NCBI RefSeq assembly: GCF_004798665.1
Contig: NZ_CP039292.1
Location: 372,001 to 436,000, forward strand
DNA from: Actinomyces procaprae
GTDB lineage: Bacteria; Actinomycetota; Actinomycetes; Actinomycetales; Actinomycetaceae
Direction of reading: 5' to 3'
Length of the DNA stretch: 64,000 nucleotides
This document shows, in pieces, positions 34,336-42,976 of the stretch (positions are counted from its first letter, which is position 1; each line of letters opens with the position of its first letter). The notes beneath the pieces were generated by a model. That model did no database searches. It saw only the letters and a list, made by a program, of their open reading frames with translations, and was not told the DNA's origin. A program made the position numbers and the translations under genes.

Positions 34336-35964
34336 ATGGCCTTCGCATCCGCGGCAGTCGCCGCACCGCTTCGCGCCCTCGTGACACCAGCAGCACTGGG
34401 CGCCGACACGCCGTCGGACTCGGCGACATCCACGGCGACCGAGGCCGCCGAGACGGCCGAGGCCGTAGTGGAGGCCACGGCGGATCTGCTGTCGCTGGCC
34501 TGGCGGGTCGGCCTGGGTGTTCTCATCGGCATCGCCCTGGTGTTCGTCCTCGTGGTCGTGCTGCGCGCCATGGGGCGCCGCAGGGTGGTGTACGCAGAGG
34601 TCATCCGCTTCACCCGCACCCCCATGTACGCGACCGCCGCACTGGTCGGTGCGTTCCTCGGCGGGCAGATCGCCTTCTTCGACCTATCGCAGCCGGACTG
34701 GGTGCAGTTCGTGCTGCACGCACTGCTGATCGGCATCATCCTGTCCTCCACCTGGGTGGTGGTGGGAATCGCCAAGGCGGTGGAGTCCTCGATCGTGATC
34801 GGGGTGCGCGCCCGCGGCGACGTGGGGCGCACCAAGCGCATCACCACCCAGGCGCAGGTGCTGCGGCGCGTCGCCGAGGTCATCATCGTCATCTGCGGTC
34901 TGGTGGGTGTGGCCATGACCTTCCCCTCGGCGCGCGTGGCCATGGCCTCCCTGCTGGCCTCCGCCGGACTGGTCTCAGTGGTCGCCGGCCTCGCCGCCCA
35001 GTCGACCCTGGGCAACCTGTTCGCCGGCATCCAGCTGGCCACCACCGACGCCATTCGCGTCGACGACGTCGTCGTGGTGAACGACGAGCAGGGCTTCATC
35101 GAGGAGATCACCCTGACCTACGTGGTTGTGCGCGTGTGGGACGGGCGCCGCCTGATCTTCCCTTCCACCTACTTCACCCAGAACCCCTTCGCCAACTGGT
35201 CGCGCCGCGGCAGCCAGCTCACCGGCACCTTCACCATCGATCTGGACTGGCGCGTACCCGTGGCGGCACTGCGCGCCGAGGTGGACCGGATCCTGTCCGG
35301 ATCGGCCGTGTGGGACGGTCGCGTCGCCTCCGTGGATGTCACCGATACCTCCGACGCCACGGTCACGGTGCGGGTGGCCGTCTCCGGTGCCAATAACGCC
35401 GACGTCTTCACCCTGCAGTGCCAGTTGCGCGAGGAGCTCGTCGCCTGGCTGCAGCGGGAGGCCCCCTACGCGCTGCCGCGCACCCGTGTGGAGGTCGACC
35501 ACGTCGACGTCGCCCACGATCCCACTCCGGAGAAGGTCGCCCGCCTGGCCGAGGAGCTCGTCACCCTGCAAAAGCCGAACGCCGACGGCGTCGAGGCGGT
35601 GGGGGAGGCCACGGCCGTGCAGCGCCCCATAGCGGACGACCCGATCGAGGCCGCCCGCCTGCGCGCCGTCGCCAAGGGGCGGGCGAAGCTCCGCCGCTCG
35701 CGGAGGGACAAGGTGCGCCGCCGCCGCATCCTGGCCCGGGATGCGGCGCGGGACGGCGCCGTCGCCGACGGTTCCGACACGCCCGCCCGCCCGGCGGCGG
35801 ACACTGCGGAGGCGACCGGCGTCATCTCCACCCAGGAGCAGCAGGCCTACCTGGACGCGTACCCGCCCGCCACCGACAAGTCCGGCGCACCCGACAGGGG
35901 CGGCAAACTCGGCCGGCTCGGCATCGGCAAGTCCAGCACGGACGCCGACGAGGCCGACGACTGA
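34336..35964 (+). CDS. MscS-family mechanosensitive ion channel
   Basis: The predicted channel of about 542 residues has an N-terminal hydrophobic patch, membrane helices at about 50-78, 90-115, 120-150 and 185-250, and the pore helix/beta-domain signature (ASLLASAGLVSVVAGLAAQ, then GNLFAGIQLA). The vestibule domain follows to about 430. The C-terminal ~130 residues are Arg-rich and low-complexity, longer than in E. coli MscS. It protects against hypo-osmotic shock. The ATG at 34336 is the first sensible start; there is no clear ribosome site, so up to 37 more residues are possible. Confidence 0.9.
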   Translation: MAFASAAVAAPLRALVTPAALGADTPSDSATSTATEAAETAEAVVEATADLLSLAWRVGLGVLIGIALVFVLVVVLRAMGRRRVVYAEVIRFTRTPMYATAALVGAFLGGQIAFFDLSQPDWVQFVLHALLIGIILSSTWVVVGIAKAVESSIVIGVRARGDVGRTKRITTQAQVLRRVAEVIIVICGLVGVAMTFPSARVAMASLLASAGLVSVVAGLAAQSTLGNLFAGIQLATTDAIRVDDVVVVNDEQGFIEEITLTYVVVRVWDGRRLIFPSTYFTQNPFANWSRRGSQLTGTFTIDLDWRVPVAALRAEVDRILSGSAVWDGRVASVDVTDTSDATVTVRVAVSGANNADVFTLQCQLREELVAWLQREAPYALPRTRVEVDHVDVAHDPTPEKVARLAEELVTLQKPNADGVEAVGEATAVQRPIADDPIEAARLRAVAKGRAKLRRSRRDKVRRRRILARDAARDGAVADGSDTPARPAADTAEATGVISTQEQQAYLDAYPPATDKSGAPDRGGKLGRLGIGKSSTDADEADD

Positions 35965-35983
35965 CCGTTGAAGACGCCATAAT

Positions 35984-36113
35984 GTCCATCGGTGCCCATT
36001 TTGGCAGAGGGACGCTATATGGCCGCTGGCGGAAACCGCTTGATATGGAGGAAAACGCCGAGTGGCGCGGCGGTCGTAGGGAGTGGTGCGCGTCAAAGTG
36101 GGCACCGATGGAC
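35984..36113. mobile_element. MITE-like 130-bp element with 20-bp terminal inverted repeats
   Basis: GTCCATCGGTGCCCATTTTG (35984-36003) matches the reverse complement of CAAAGTGGGCACCGATGGAC (36094-36113) at 19 of 20 positions. The 90-bp interior contains no gene. The element begins 20 nt after the mscS stop. No clear target-site duplication is seen, so a large transcription-terminating stem is the alternative. Confidence 0.6.
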
Positions 36114-36145
36114 CTTTTCCACCGCAGTGTTGTGCGGAGTCGATG

Positions 36146-37636
36146 TCAACGGCGACTCATATAGGCGTTCACCACCCGCTGGGCCAGATCGGTCCCCTCC
36201 AGTTCGCGCAGCAGCTCCAGGTGCGGGAATGGGATCGTCTCGCCGTCGCCCCGGTAGCGGGTGATCCGCGCCTGCGCATCGAAGGCGGGCCGATGCGGCA
36301 TGACGCCGTCCCTCACGAAGCCGAGCCAGTCCCGCTGCGTGACGGCCATCGCCCGGCGGTTGTCGTCGGTGATGGGGATGCGCATGCGATCCAGGTTGCC
36401 GAAGAAGATCGCTACTTCCGCGCCGTGGTAGGCGCCGCGCAGCCCCCGGTAGAGGTTCGGGACGTACTCGAAGCGGTAGCCGTAGACCGTGGTGTGGGCC
36501 GATAGTCGTTCCAGCAGGTTCAGTGCCGCGCTGTGAAAAACCAGCAGCTCCATCATCTTGATCTGCAGATCCGGCAGGTCCGTGGACTCCGGGCGCAGGG
36601 CGTCGGCGATGGGGGCGGCCCAGCGGCCGTATAGGCGCGTGGTGGTGCGGTCGAACTCCTCCGGGGTCTTGGCGATCCCCATGCGCCGATACCACATGGG
36701 GATCTCAATCATGGAGAACTCGTCGCTGGTGGAGCCCACCAGCACCGGCACGTGCGGGAAAGCGCCCTCGCGCAGTACGTCGCGCGGATCGACCTTGAAG
36801 AAGGGCTGATCCATGGTGGTGGACAGGGTCATGGTGGGCTGTGCCAGCCGCAGCAAGCGGCTCAGCGGCGCGGCGGCCAACTCCCGGTAATCGCGCAGGT
36901 GGTTGTCCGCCAGCAGGCGGGCGAATGCGTCCCGCTCGGCGTCGGGGTCCAGCGGCTGCGGGGTGGCGCGCTGTCCGCTGCACAGGATGAGACGGTGGAA
37001 CAGGTAGCGGTTATCCGGGTTGAGTGCCTGGTAGAGGGCGTACTGGGCGCCGCCGCAGTGGCCCATCAGGGTGATCCGCTCGGGGTCACCGCCGAGGGCG
37101 GAGATGTTGTCCTTGATCCAGCGCAACGCAGCCTGCTGGTCCAGCAGGGCGCGGTCGCAGCTGATCCGGTCGCCGTCGACCACGTGCAGGTGTCCCAGCA
37201 CTCCGATCCGGTAGGTGACGGTGACCACCACAATGCCCTGCGCGGCCAGGTGGATGCCGTCGTAGATGGGGAGCGTGCCCGAGCCGCAGTCACCGCCGTG
37301 GATGAATACGAGCACCGGCTTGGGGGTGTCCGAACCGGAGGTCCAGACGTTAACGCGCAGCGCGTCCTCGCTCTGAATGTCGTGGCGCGGCTGCCATTCG
37401 GGGCGCAGCTGAAAATGACGCAGGAACAGGTTCATGAAGCCCGGCATGAGTCGCTGGGGGAAGCATTGTCCGCGCCCGGAGTTGACGACGCCGTCGCCCG
37501 GGTCGGTTGTCACTGGCTCCGGCGCCCGGAAGCGCTCTGCGTGGGCGTAGGGGATGCCGAGGATGCGGTAAACCGGGGTGTTGGTCGGGCCGACCCTTTC
37601 GGCTCGGAGTGTTCCGATCGCGGTGTGGACCAGCAT
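36146..37636 (-). CDS. Type B carboxylesterase-like protein with Cys at the nucleophile position
   Basis: The 496-residue alpha/beta-hydrolase of the carboxylesterase/cholinesterase family has FRAPEPV, LRVNVWTSG, VFIHGGDCGSG and RWIKDNISALGGDPERITLMG in family order. The nucleophile elbow reads GHCGG (C194) where the family has GESAG. The other triad residues look present: E306 in STSDEFSM and H404 in YHGAEVAIFFG. It is probably cytosolic, since no signal peptide is visible. AGGAGG precedes the ATG. A strong promoter with an embedded inverted repeat lies upstream. Confidence 0.85.
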   Translation of the reverse strand: MLVHTAIGTLRAERVGPTNTPVYRILGIPYAHAERFRAPEPVTTDPGDGVVNSGRGQCFPQRLMPGFMNLFLRHFQLRPEWQPRHDIQSEDALRVNVWTSGSDTPKPVLVFIHGGDCGSGTLPIYDGIHLAAQGIVVVTVTYRIGVLGHLHVVDGDRISCDRALLDQQAALRWIKDNISALGGDPERITLMGHCGGAQYALYQALNPDNRYLFHRLILCSGQRATPQPLDPDAERDAFARLLADNHLRDYRELAAAPLSRLLRLAQPTMTLSTTMDQPFFKVDPRDVLREGAFPHVPVLVGSTSDEFSMIEIPMWYRRMGIAKTPEEFDRTTTRLYGRWAAPIADALRPESTDLPDLQIKMMELLVFHSAALNLLERLSAHTTVYGYRFEYVPNLYRGLRGAYHGAEVAIFFGNLDRMRIPITDDNRRAMAVTQRDWLGFVRDGVMPHRPAFDAQARITRYRGDGETIPFPHLELLRELEGTDLAQRVVNAYMSRR

Positions 37637-37761
37637 GACTGTGTTCCTCCTCTTGCGCGGCGGCCAGGGTCCGCCGCCGGGTCTGTGCCGGCCGGCGCGT
37701 GTGCGTGGCCCTGCCGATCACCTCGGACCTCTCCTCAATGAGCTTCCACAGCTGAATAACG

Positions 37762-37790
37762 ACGCTATCCAACATAGCGAGGTATGTCAA
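37762..37790 (-). promoter_or_regulatory. Promoter with embedded operator for the esterase-like gene
   Basis: On the minus strand TTGACA (37790-37785) is followed after exactly 17 nt by TAGCGT (37767-37762). The inverted repeat CGCTAT-CCAAC-ATAGCG (37763-37779) overlaps the spacer and -10, the classic layout for repression. No regulator gene lies next to it. The rest of 37637-37978 is the esterase leader and the msrB upstream region. Confidence 0.7.
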
Positions 37791-37978
37791 CCCTAATTAA
37801 TACGTGTGTGGGCCGTGCGGCTAAGGGCAAAAAGAGGAGGGCGTGGGTGGCCGTCGGGTGTGGGGGATCCGAGCTAGACGAGCGTCGGTGGTATTCCCGC
37901 TGACACGCCTTGTTCAAGTGAGACTATGCACGCCGGTGCGGGGTTGTCGGCCCACTGCGGCCGGGCCAGTATGGCGCC

Positions 37979-38434
37979 ATGAGCGCCAACGAAAACACGA
38001 GTTCTGGTCCGCGCCTCGACCCCGCCGCCATCGCGCGCACCGACGCCCAGTGGCGGGCCGCCCTGAGCCCGCTGGAGTACCACGTGCTGCGCGAGGCCGG
38101 CACCGAGCGCCCCTACACGGGGGAACTGCTCGACGAGAACCGGGAGGGCATTTACCGGTGCCGGGGCTGCGGCGCCGAGCTGTTCCGCTCCGCCACCAAG
38201 TTCGACTCTCACTGCGGCTGGCCGTCCTTTTACGACCCGTCCCGCAGCGACGCCGTCGTGCTGTCCACGGACACGTCCCACGGCATGGTGCGCACCGAGG
38301 TGCGCTGCGCCGCCTGCAACAGCCACCTCGGCCACGTCTTCGACGACGCCCCCAGCACTCCTACCGGCCAGCGCTACTGCATGAACTCCGTTAGCCTGAG
38401 CTTCGAGCCCGACCTGGACTCCGCCGAGGCCTAG
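37979..38434 (+). CDS. msrB: Peptide-methionine (R)-S-oxide reductase
   Basis: Repairs methionine-R-sulfoxide in proteins in the cytosol. The 151-residue protein has two zinc-binding CxxC pairs (C61/C64 and C110/C113), the fold motif [14 protein letters not shown], and the catalytic C134 in RYCMNSVSL. It is an independent MsrB with no MsrA domain. The next gene starts 62 nt later. Confidence 0.96.
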   Translation: MSANENTSSGPRLDPAAIARTDAQWRAALSPLEYHVLREAGTERPYTGELLDENREGIYRCRGCGAELFRSATKFDSHCGWPSFYDPSRSDAVVLSTDTSHGMVRTEVRCAACNSHLGHVFDDAPSTPTGQRYCMNSVSLSFEPDLDSAEA

Positions 38435-38496
38435 ACCCGGCCCGGGGAGTGCCTGCGCCGCGGCTCGATACCGATAGCGCCAACAGGAGGCCCAAC

Positions 38497-39492
38497 GTGC
38501 TGCGTGTGCTGACTCTGAACCTGCAACACGGTCAGCCCGGCGCCGGCGCTGGCGACGGGACCGCCGTCAGCGGGTCGCTGGCCGGCGCCGATATCCACGA
38601 CCCCGCCACCGCCCGCGCCGTGCTGGCGGCCTTGGCGGAGGAGATCGCCGAGCTCGCCCCCGACGTCGTCGCCCTGCAGGAGGTGGACCTCGGCCAGGCC
38701 CGCTCCGGACGGGTGGACCAGGCGGGGATGCTGGCCCAGCTGCTCGGATGGCGACACCACCGTTTTGCCGCCGCCTGGGCCGGCCCCGTTGCGGGACTGC
38801 GGCGGCGCCCACGCCGAGCGGCACTGGCCGGAACCGGCGACGACGTCCTCGGCCCCGCGCGTGCCCTGCTCGGCCTGGGGCCGGCGGGCTTCGGGAACGC
38901 CCTGCTGTCGCGGTACCCGATCAACAGCCATCGGCTCATGCGTCTGGGGCGCGGGCCCGCAAGCGTTGTGCGCCGCGGCGGCAGCGCCGTCGACCCGCGC
39001 TCATACCGGGTCTTCACCGCCACCGCCCGTAACCTGCTGGTAGCCCGCATAGGGCTGCCGGAAACGGTTCTGCCCGGAGCCGCCGGAATCAGCCTGGGCG
39101 CCACCCACCTGGCCACCCGCGCCGACACCGCCGCAAGGCAGCTCGCCGCGGCCTGGGATGCGCTGGCGGCACTGCCCGGCCCCCGTCTGCTCGCCGGCGA
39201 CTTCAACCTGCCCACCGAGCAGGTGTCCGCAGTCGGCGTCGGCAGGCTGCTCGGGGAGGGCCCCACGTTCCCCGCCGCGAGCCCGGTCCGTCGCATCGAC
39301 CACTTTCTGACCGATTCCGGGCCCGCCGACGCCGACGGCGCCCTGCCGCCGCCCGCCGGGGGTGAGGGCGTGACCACGGGGGACGCGGATGCGCGCAGGG
39401 CGCCACTGCTGCGGGCAGTCGGCGGCGGGACCCGTTCCTTCGTGGTCTCCGACCACGCCGGAACCTGGGTCGACCTCGAGCCGACCGACTGA
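38497..39492 (+). CDS. Endonuclease/exonuclease/phosphatase (EEP) family protein
   Basis: The 331-residue protein has the EEP fold signature: LRVLTLNLQHG at the N-terminus, DVVALQEVDLG with the metal-binding Glu, a GNALLSRYPI strand, LLAGDFNLP, and a C-terminal SDHAG with the catalytic His. The substrate could be DNA, a phospholipid or a phosphate ester. The GTG at 38497 is chosen because AGGAGG (38485-38490) is ideally placed; the frame is open to 38449. Confidence 0.88.
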   Translation: MLRVLTLNLQHGQPGAGAGDGTAVSGSLAGADIHDPATARAVLAALAEEIAELAPDVVALQEVDLGQARSGRVDQAGMLAQLLGWRHHRFAAAWAGPVAGLRRRPRRAALAGTGDDVLGPARALLGLGPAGFGNALLSRYPINSHRLMRLGRGPASVVRRGGSAVDPRSYRVFTATARNLLVARIGLPETVLPGAAGISLGATHLATRADTAARQLAAAWDALAALPGPRLLAGDFNLPTEQVSAVGVGRLLGEGPTFPAASPVRRIDHFLTDSGPADADGALPPPAGGEGVTTGDADARRAPLLRAVGGGTRSFVVSDHAGTWVDLEPTD

Positions 39493-39527
39493 GTACGGCT
39501 CCACAAGCAGGCAGGAGGAACCCAGCC

Positions 39528-40541
39528 GTGGCTGATGTCGTCGGTGGCCTGGCGGTCTTCGCCGTCGTCATCGCCGTGGGCTGGCTCCTGGTGCGCGCCG
39601 GTGCCGTGCCGGTCGGGTCCGACACCGTTTTGACCCGCGTGTGCTTCTACGCCGCCACGCCCGCACTGCTGGTCACCACGCTCGCGGGCGCGGACCTGGC
39701 CGCGGTCGCCTCGCGCGGCACCGCGGTGGCCGTCGTGGCCGAGCTACTGGGAATCGGTACCGCCTGGTGCATGCAAAGACTCGTCCTGCATCGGGAGGCC
39801 GCCGAGTCGATGATCGGGGCGCTCGCCTCCGGCTACGTCAATGCCGCCAACCTCGGCATTCCCGTGCTGGTGCTCGTGCTTGGCGACGCCACCGCGGTTG
39901 CCCCGATCCTGCTGCTGCAGCTGCTGGTGCTCACTCCGATCACCTTCACCGTCCTCGACGCGATCACCCGCCGCGGAAGTCCCTCGCGATTCGCCACGTA
40001 CACCATTCCCCTGCGTAATCCGCTGGTGCTGGCCGTGCTGGTGGGCGTACTGGGCAACGTCAGCGGCTTCGACCTGGACGCCGCCCTGCGTGGGCACCTT
40101 GCCGAGTTACTCCACACGCTGGGGCGGATCGCCGTGCCGCTGATGATGATGTCACTGGGCATGAGCCTGGCGGCCACCCGTATGCGACCGCCGTCAGCCT
40201 TGGCCGCGCAGCGCCGGGCGCGTGGCGGCGGTGCGGTCGTGAGCGGCGTCGCGGTTCCCGCAGAGCCGGTCCATGACGCCTCCAGCCGTCGGGCCCTGCG
40301 CTGGGCAGTGGCTTGGAAGCTGTTGGTCGTACCCGGCTTGGCCGTAGGACTGGGGCTGGTGGCCGGGCTGCACGGCACCGCCCTGCTGATGCCGGTGACG
40401 ACGGCGTCATTGCCGACGGCGCAGAACGTGTTCATGTACGCCTCCCGCTACGGGGTGGCCAAGCCGCTGGCCCGCGACGCCGTACTGCTGACGACGGCGG
40501 GGTTCGTGCCCGTGGTGCTGGTTGCGGCCGCGGTGCTGTAG
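39528..40541 (+). CDS. AEC-family permease (auxin efflux carrier type)
   Basis: A 337-residue membrane protein with about ten helices in two five-helix halves. The family exports or exchanges small organic anions such as malate; the substrate here is unknown. Recognisable parts are the N-terminal helix with GWLLVRAGAVP, SGYVNAANLGIPVLVLVLGD, and MMMSLGMSL. The GTG start follows AGGAGG. It lies 35 nt after the EEP gene, so the two may form an operon. Confidence 0.85.
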   Translation: MADVVGGLAVFAVVIAVGWLLVRAGAVPVGSDTVLTRVCFYAATPALLVTTLAGADLAAVASRGTAVAVVAELLGIGTAWCMQRLVLHREAAESMIGALASGYVNAANLGIPVLVLVLGDATAVAPILLLQLLVLTPITFTVLDAITRRGSPSRFATYTIPLRNPLVLAVLVGVLGNVSGFDLDAALRGHLAELLHTLGRIAVPLMMMSLGMSLAATRMRPPSALAAQRRARGGGAVVSGVAVPAEPVHDASSRRALRWAVAWKLLVVPGLAVGLGLVAGLHGTALLMPVTTASLPTAQNVFMYASRYGVAKPLARDAVLLTTAGFVPVVLVAAAVL

Positions 40542-41048
40542 TCGGCCGATTCCGTGGGTGCGGGCGCTCAAGTGGCGTAGCAGGCGCGCCCGCGTGGGGT
40601 CCTGACGCGCACCGGCACTCCAGGCATGCACTTCGACCGCGGGTGCAGGCCCCGAACGCGGGGCGCCGCGTTGAGCTCCGAGTAGAGGCGGGCAGTTACG
40701 CCGGGCGTGGGCCGGCCGACCGGACCGCATGGATCCATACAACCCGGGCTACACATGAACCGCCATTGTCGCGCCTCAAATCGGAAGGCCGCTTGCGCTG
40801 TTCGCATTCAGGGTTCATTGAGCTGCGCCCGGGAATGCGGGAGGGTGCTGGGTGCGGGGCTGGAGGCGGCTGAGAGTATGGCCGGAGTTGTATGGGGTTG
40901 CTGTTGCTTTATGGTGTCCTGCTGAGAGTGGTCTCACAGACGAAATCCGGTGGTGTATCTTGCTGTCAGACGTTTAGGGCTCCGGTGCTCCACGCGTTGC
41001 CTTAGGCGTTGAGTGCAATGTTCTGCGCTACATGAAGGGAAACATGTC
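40542..41048. other. Gene-free interval
   Basis: No convincing gene, RNA or repeat is seen in these 507 nt. Base composition falls toward the right end (about 40880-41000), where the promoter of the small membrane protein gene at 41049 must lie. Confidence 0.5.
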
Positions 41049-41306
41049 ATGGGTGAGCTCATTGGAATGATCGTCTTCGGCGGCATCATCGGTGCTCTGG
41101 CGAGGCTGATCATGAGGGGTGACCAGAACCTGTCGATTCTCTGGACGATCGTCCTGGGGGCGTTGGGCGCATTCGTCGGGGGCTGGTTGGCGGGCATGCT
41201 CGGGGTGGCGGACACTCCCGGCATCGACTGGATCCGTTGGATTCTCTCGGTGATTGCCGCCATGATCGCGATCTACGCCTACCTAGCCATCGCTCGTAGA
41301 CGGTGA
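41049..41306 (+). CDS. GlsB/YeaQ/YmgE family stress membrane protein
   Basis: The 85-residue protein has three hydrophobic segments and the family pattern: start MGELIGMIVFGGIIGALARLI shortened here to its first 20 residues, then ILWTIVLGALGAFVGGWLAG and a basic end ARRR. Members are small envelope proteins induced by general stress, also called transglycosylase-associated. The ATG at 41049 with GAAGGGAAA upstream excludes a 12-codon extension. Confidence 0.88.
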   Translation: MGELIGMIVFGGIIGALARLIMRGDQNLSILWTIVLGALGAFVGGWLAGMLGVADTPGIDWIRWILSVIAAMIAIYAYLAIARRR

Positions 41307-41601
41307 GTATCGGGCGTGGTGGGGCGCTCGATTGGTGCCCCGCCACGCCCCTCGCCCTCGCTGCGGAGACCGTCGCGCAGAGTGATGAAATGCCTCTTGC
41401 TGACTGTTTAGGGGTGCTATCCGAATCGAGCTTGCAGGTCCGCCGGTTGGTATTGTGGGCCGAGTTCCACCGGGAGACGTGTTTGTGAGGCCGGGTTGCA
41501 TGCGTGCCTACGCCGAATGGCGGCAGGCGAGTGGGGATCGGTGTGCGCGGCGTGGGGTTAGCGGATTATGGCGGCCGTTGGTTAAGAGTGGAGGAGCGGT
41601 G

Positions 41602-41808
41602 ATGATGAGGCGCATCATTGTTGTTCTCGCCAATATGGGTGGGGTGCTGCTGGGCGAGTTCTCGTTGATTCTTCTGGAGGGCGTTGCCGAGATACACATT
41701 ACGGACGGCGTCGGCTCGGTGCCGCTGTTCCTATTCCCGCTCGGGTTGCTGGCGGCGGCGATGTCGGTGGTGCTGCTGCTCGGCCCGGGCAGGCCGGGCG
41801 CGGGCTAG
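41602..41808 (+). CDS. Small two-helix membrane protein, unrecognised
   Basis: A 68-residue product with two hydrophobic segments (about 5-27 and 38-60). GGAGGAGCGG sits just upstream of two consecutive ATGs at 41602 and 41605. No family is recognised. It follows the GlsB-like gene by 295 nt, and its end overlaps the first copy of a 24-bp repeat beginning GGCCCGGGCAGGCC, which recurs about 60 bp later. Confidence 0.45.
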   Translation: MMRRIIVVLANMGGVLLGEFSLILLEGVAEIHITDGVGSVPLFLFPLGLLAAAMSVVLLLGPGRPGAG

Positions 41809-42974
41809 GACGGCGGAATCGTGAGAGTGGTCGCATCGGCTGGGCCCGGGCAGGCCGGGCGCGGGCCGGCCGAATGCAGAGGCGAGCTGAGCTGCCCGCG
41901 GCCTGTCTTCCGCGCCCTCATGGACTGGGGCCTAATCGGGCTCTTCCGGTTTGTGGGTGTGGTGGTTGGGGTCGGGGCTGCGGTGGGGGTGGTCGTTGCC
42001 GGGTTGGTGAGGTTGTTGTCGGTGGGTGGTGCTGGCTTGCGCTGATTCGTCGGGGCCGTTGGGGTCATCTGGGTGCTGGACCGGGGCTGCCGCCATTGAC
42101 GACGCACGGCGGCGGTCTTGGTGCCCTACTCGCCAGGCCCCGGGCGCAGGCGTGAGCGCTCGGGGTGCGGGCCTGGCGTGTTCGCCCGCGCGCACCGGAT
42201 GACGGTTCGGCACTTCGCGTGACGGTTCGGCACTTGGCACCAACGATTCGGCACTTCCGGCGACGCTACGTACCCCTACCGTACGAACCGTCGCAAGAAA
42301 GTACGAATCGCCGACCAGAACATACGAACCCTCACGCAAAGGTACGAACCGCCGCGTCAACACACAAACCCCCAGCCCAACACACCCACAAACCGGAAGA
42401 GCCCCTAATCCGGCGCTTCCGCTTTGGGGGTGTGGGGTGGTTTTGGTGGGCCGATCCTGGGCGTAGGCCGCAGTGGATGTTCCAGGTTCGGCGGGAGTGG
42501 TGCTGGCCGTGCTGGTGCCGGTGGCTCGTTCGCAACCGTGGGTGCACCGCCTGTGCGGCCTCGGGCTGTTCCCGCTGCCGTGTTCCCAAGTGCCGGGAGC
42601 CGGACCTGTGCGCGGGTGGGCCCGGCGACGAGCGCGCCGCACGCTCAGTTGTGGCGCTGTTTTAGGGATTTGGCGGAATCATGCGGAAAACACCTCAAGC
42701 GGTGAACGGTGCGGTCGGCTCCTACGTGCGCCGACCCCTGCGGCGCACGTGGGAGCCGACCGGCCTCCTTCGACCCAAAACCAAGAACGTTGAAATACCG
42801 GGCAAAACTCGCTGTCCGGTCAGGGCGGTGAGATGGCTGAGCGTGCGCCGCCCCCGGGAGTACCCACCCGGCCGGACCCTAACCACCCGCCAACCATCCA
42901 CCGCCCGACGCCAACGCCACCCGCGCCTGCCCACCCGCACTCCCCGAGCCCCACCCTCAAACCGGAAGAGCCCC
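41809..42974. other. 1.2-kb gene-free interval rich in direct and inverted repeats
   Basis: No open frame here looks coding. It holds a GC-rich 24-bp direct repeat (41781-41804 and about 41843-41866). An exact 22-bp inverted pair containing ACAAACCGGAAGAGCCC lies at 41938-41959 (minus) and 42383-42404 (plus). A 10-bp inverted repeat CGCCAGGCCC / GGGCCTGGCG lies at 42131-42140 and 42169-42178, and the array at 42200-42362 is listed separately. The IS element follows directly. Confidence 0.8.
42200..42362. repeat. Mirrored array of ~20-bp units
   Basis: Left units carry ACGGTTCGGCACTT at about 42202 and 42222 and ACGATTCGGCACTT near 42243. A centre at about 42258-42285 (CTACGTACCCCTACCGTACG) follows. 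Right units start GTACGAACCGTCG (42281), GTACGAATCGCCG (42301), TACGAACCCTC (42323) and GTACGAACCGCCG (42342). Left and right share GAACCGTC in opposite orientations. Same architecture as the 16-17 kb family, different sequence. Confidence 0.75.
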
Positions 42975-42976
42975 TA

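Noticed and set aside
37843..38394. Arg-rich frame overlapping msrB
   Set aside because: It is the +1 shadow of msrB; the msrB frame has all zinc and catalytic residues.
41821..42970. Several 70-240 codon frames in the repeat-rich interval
   Set aside because: They overlap on both strands, consist of repeat translations and lack ribosome sites.
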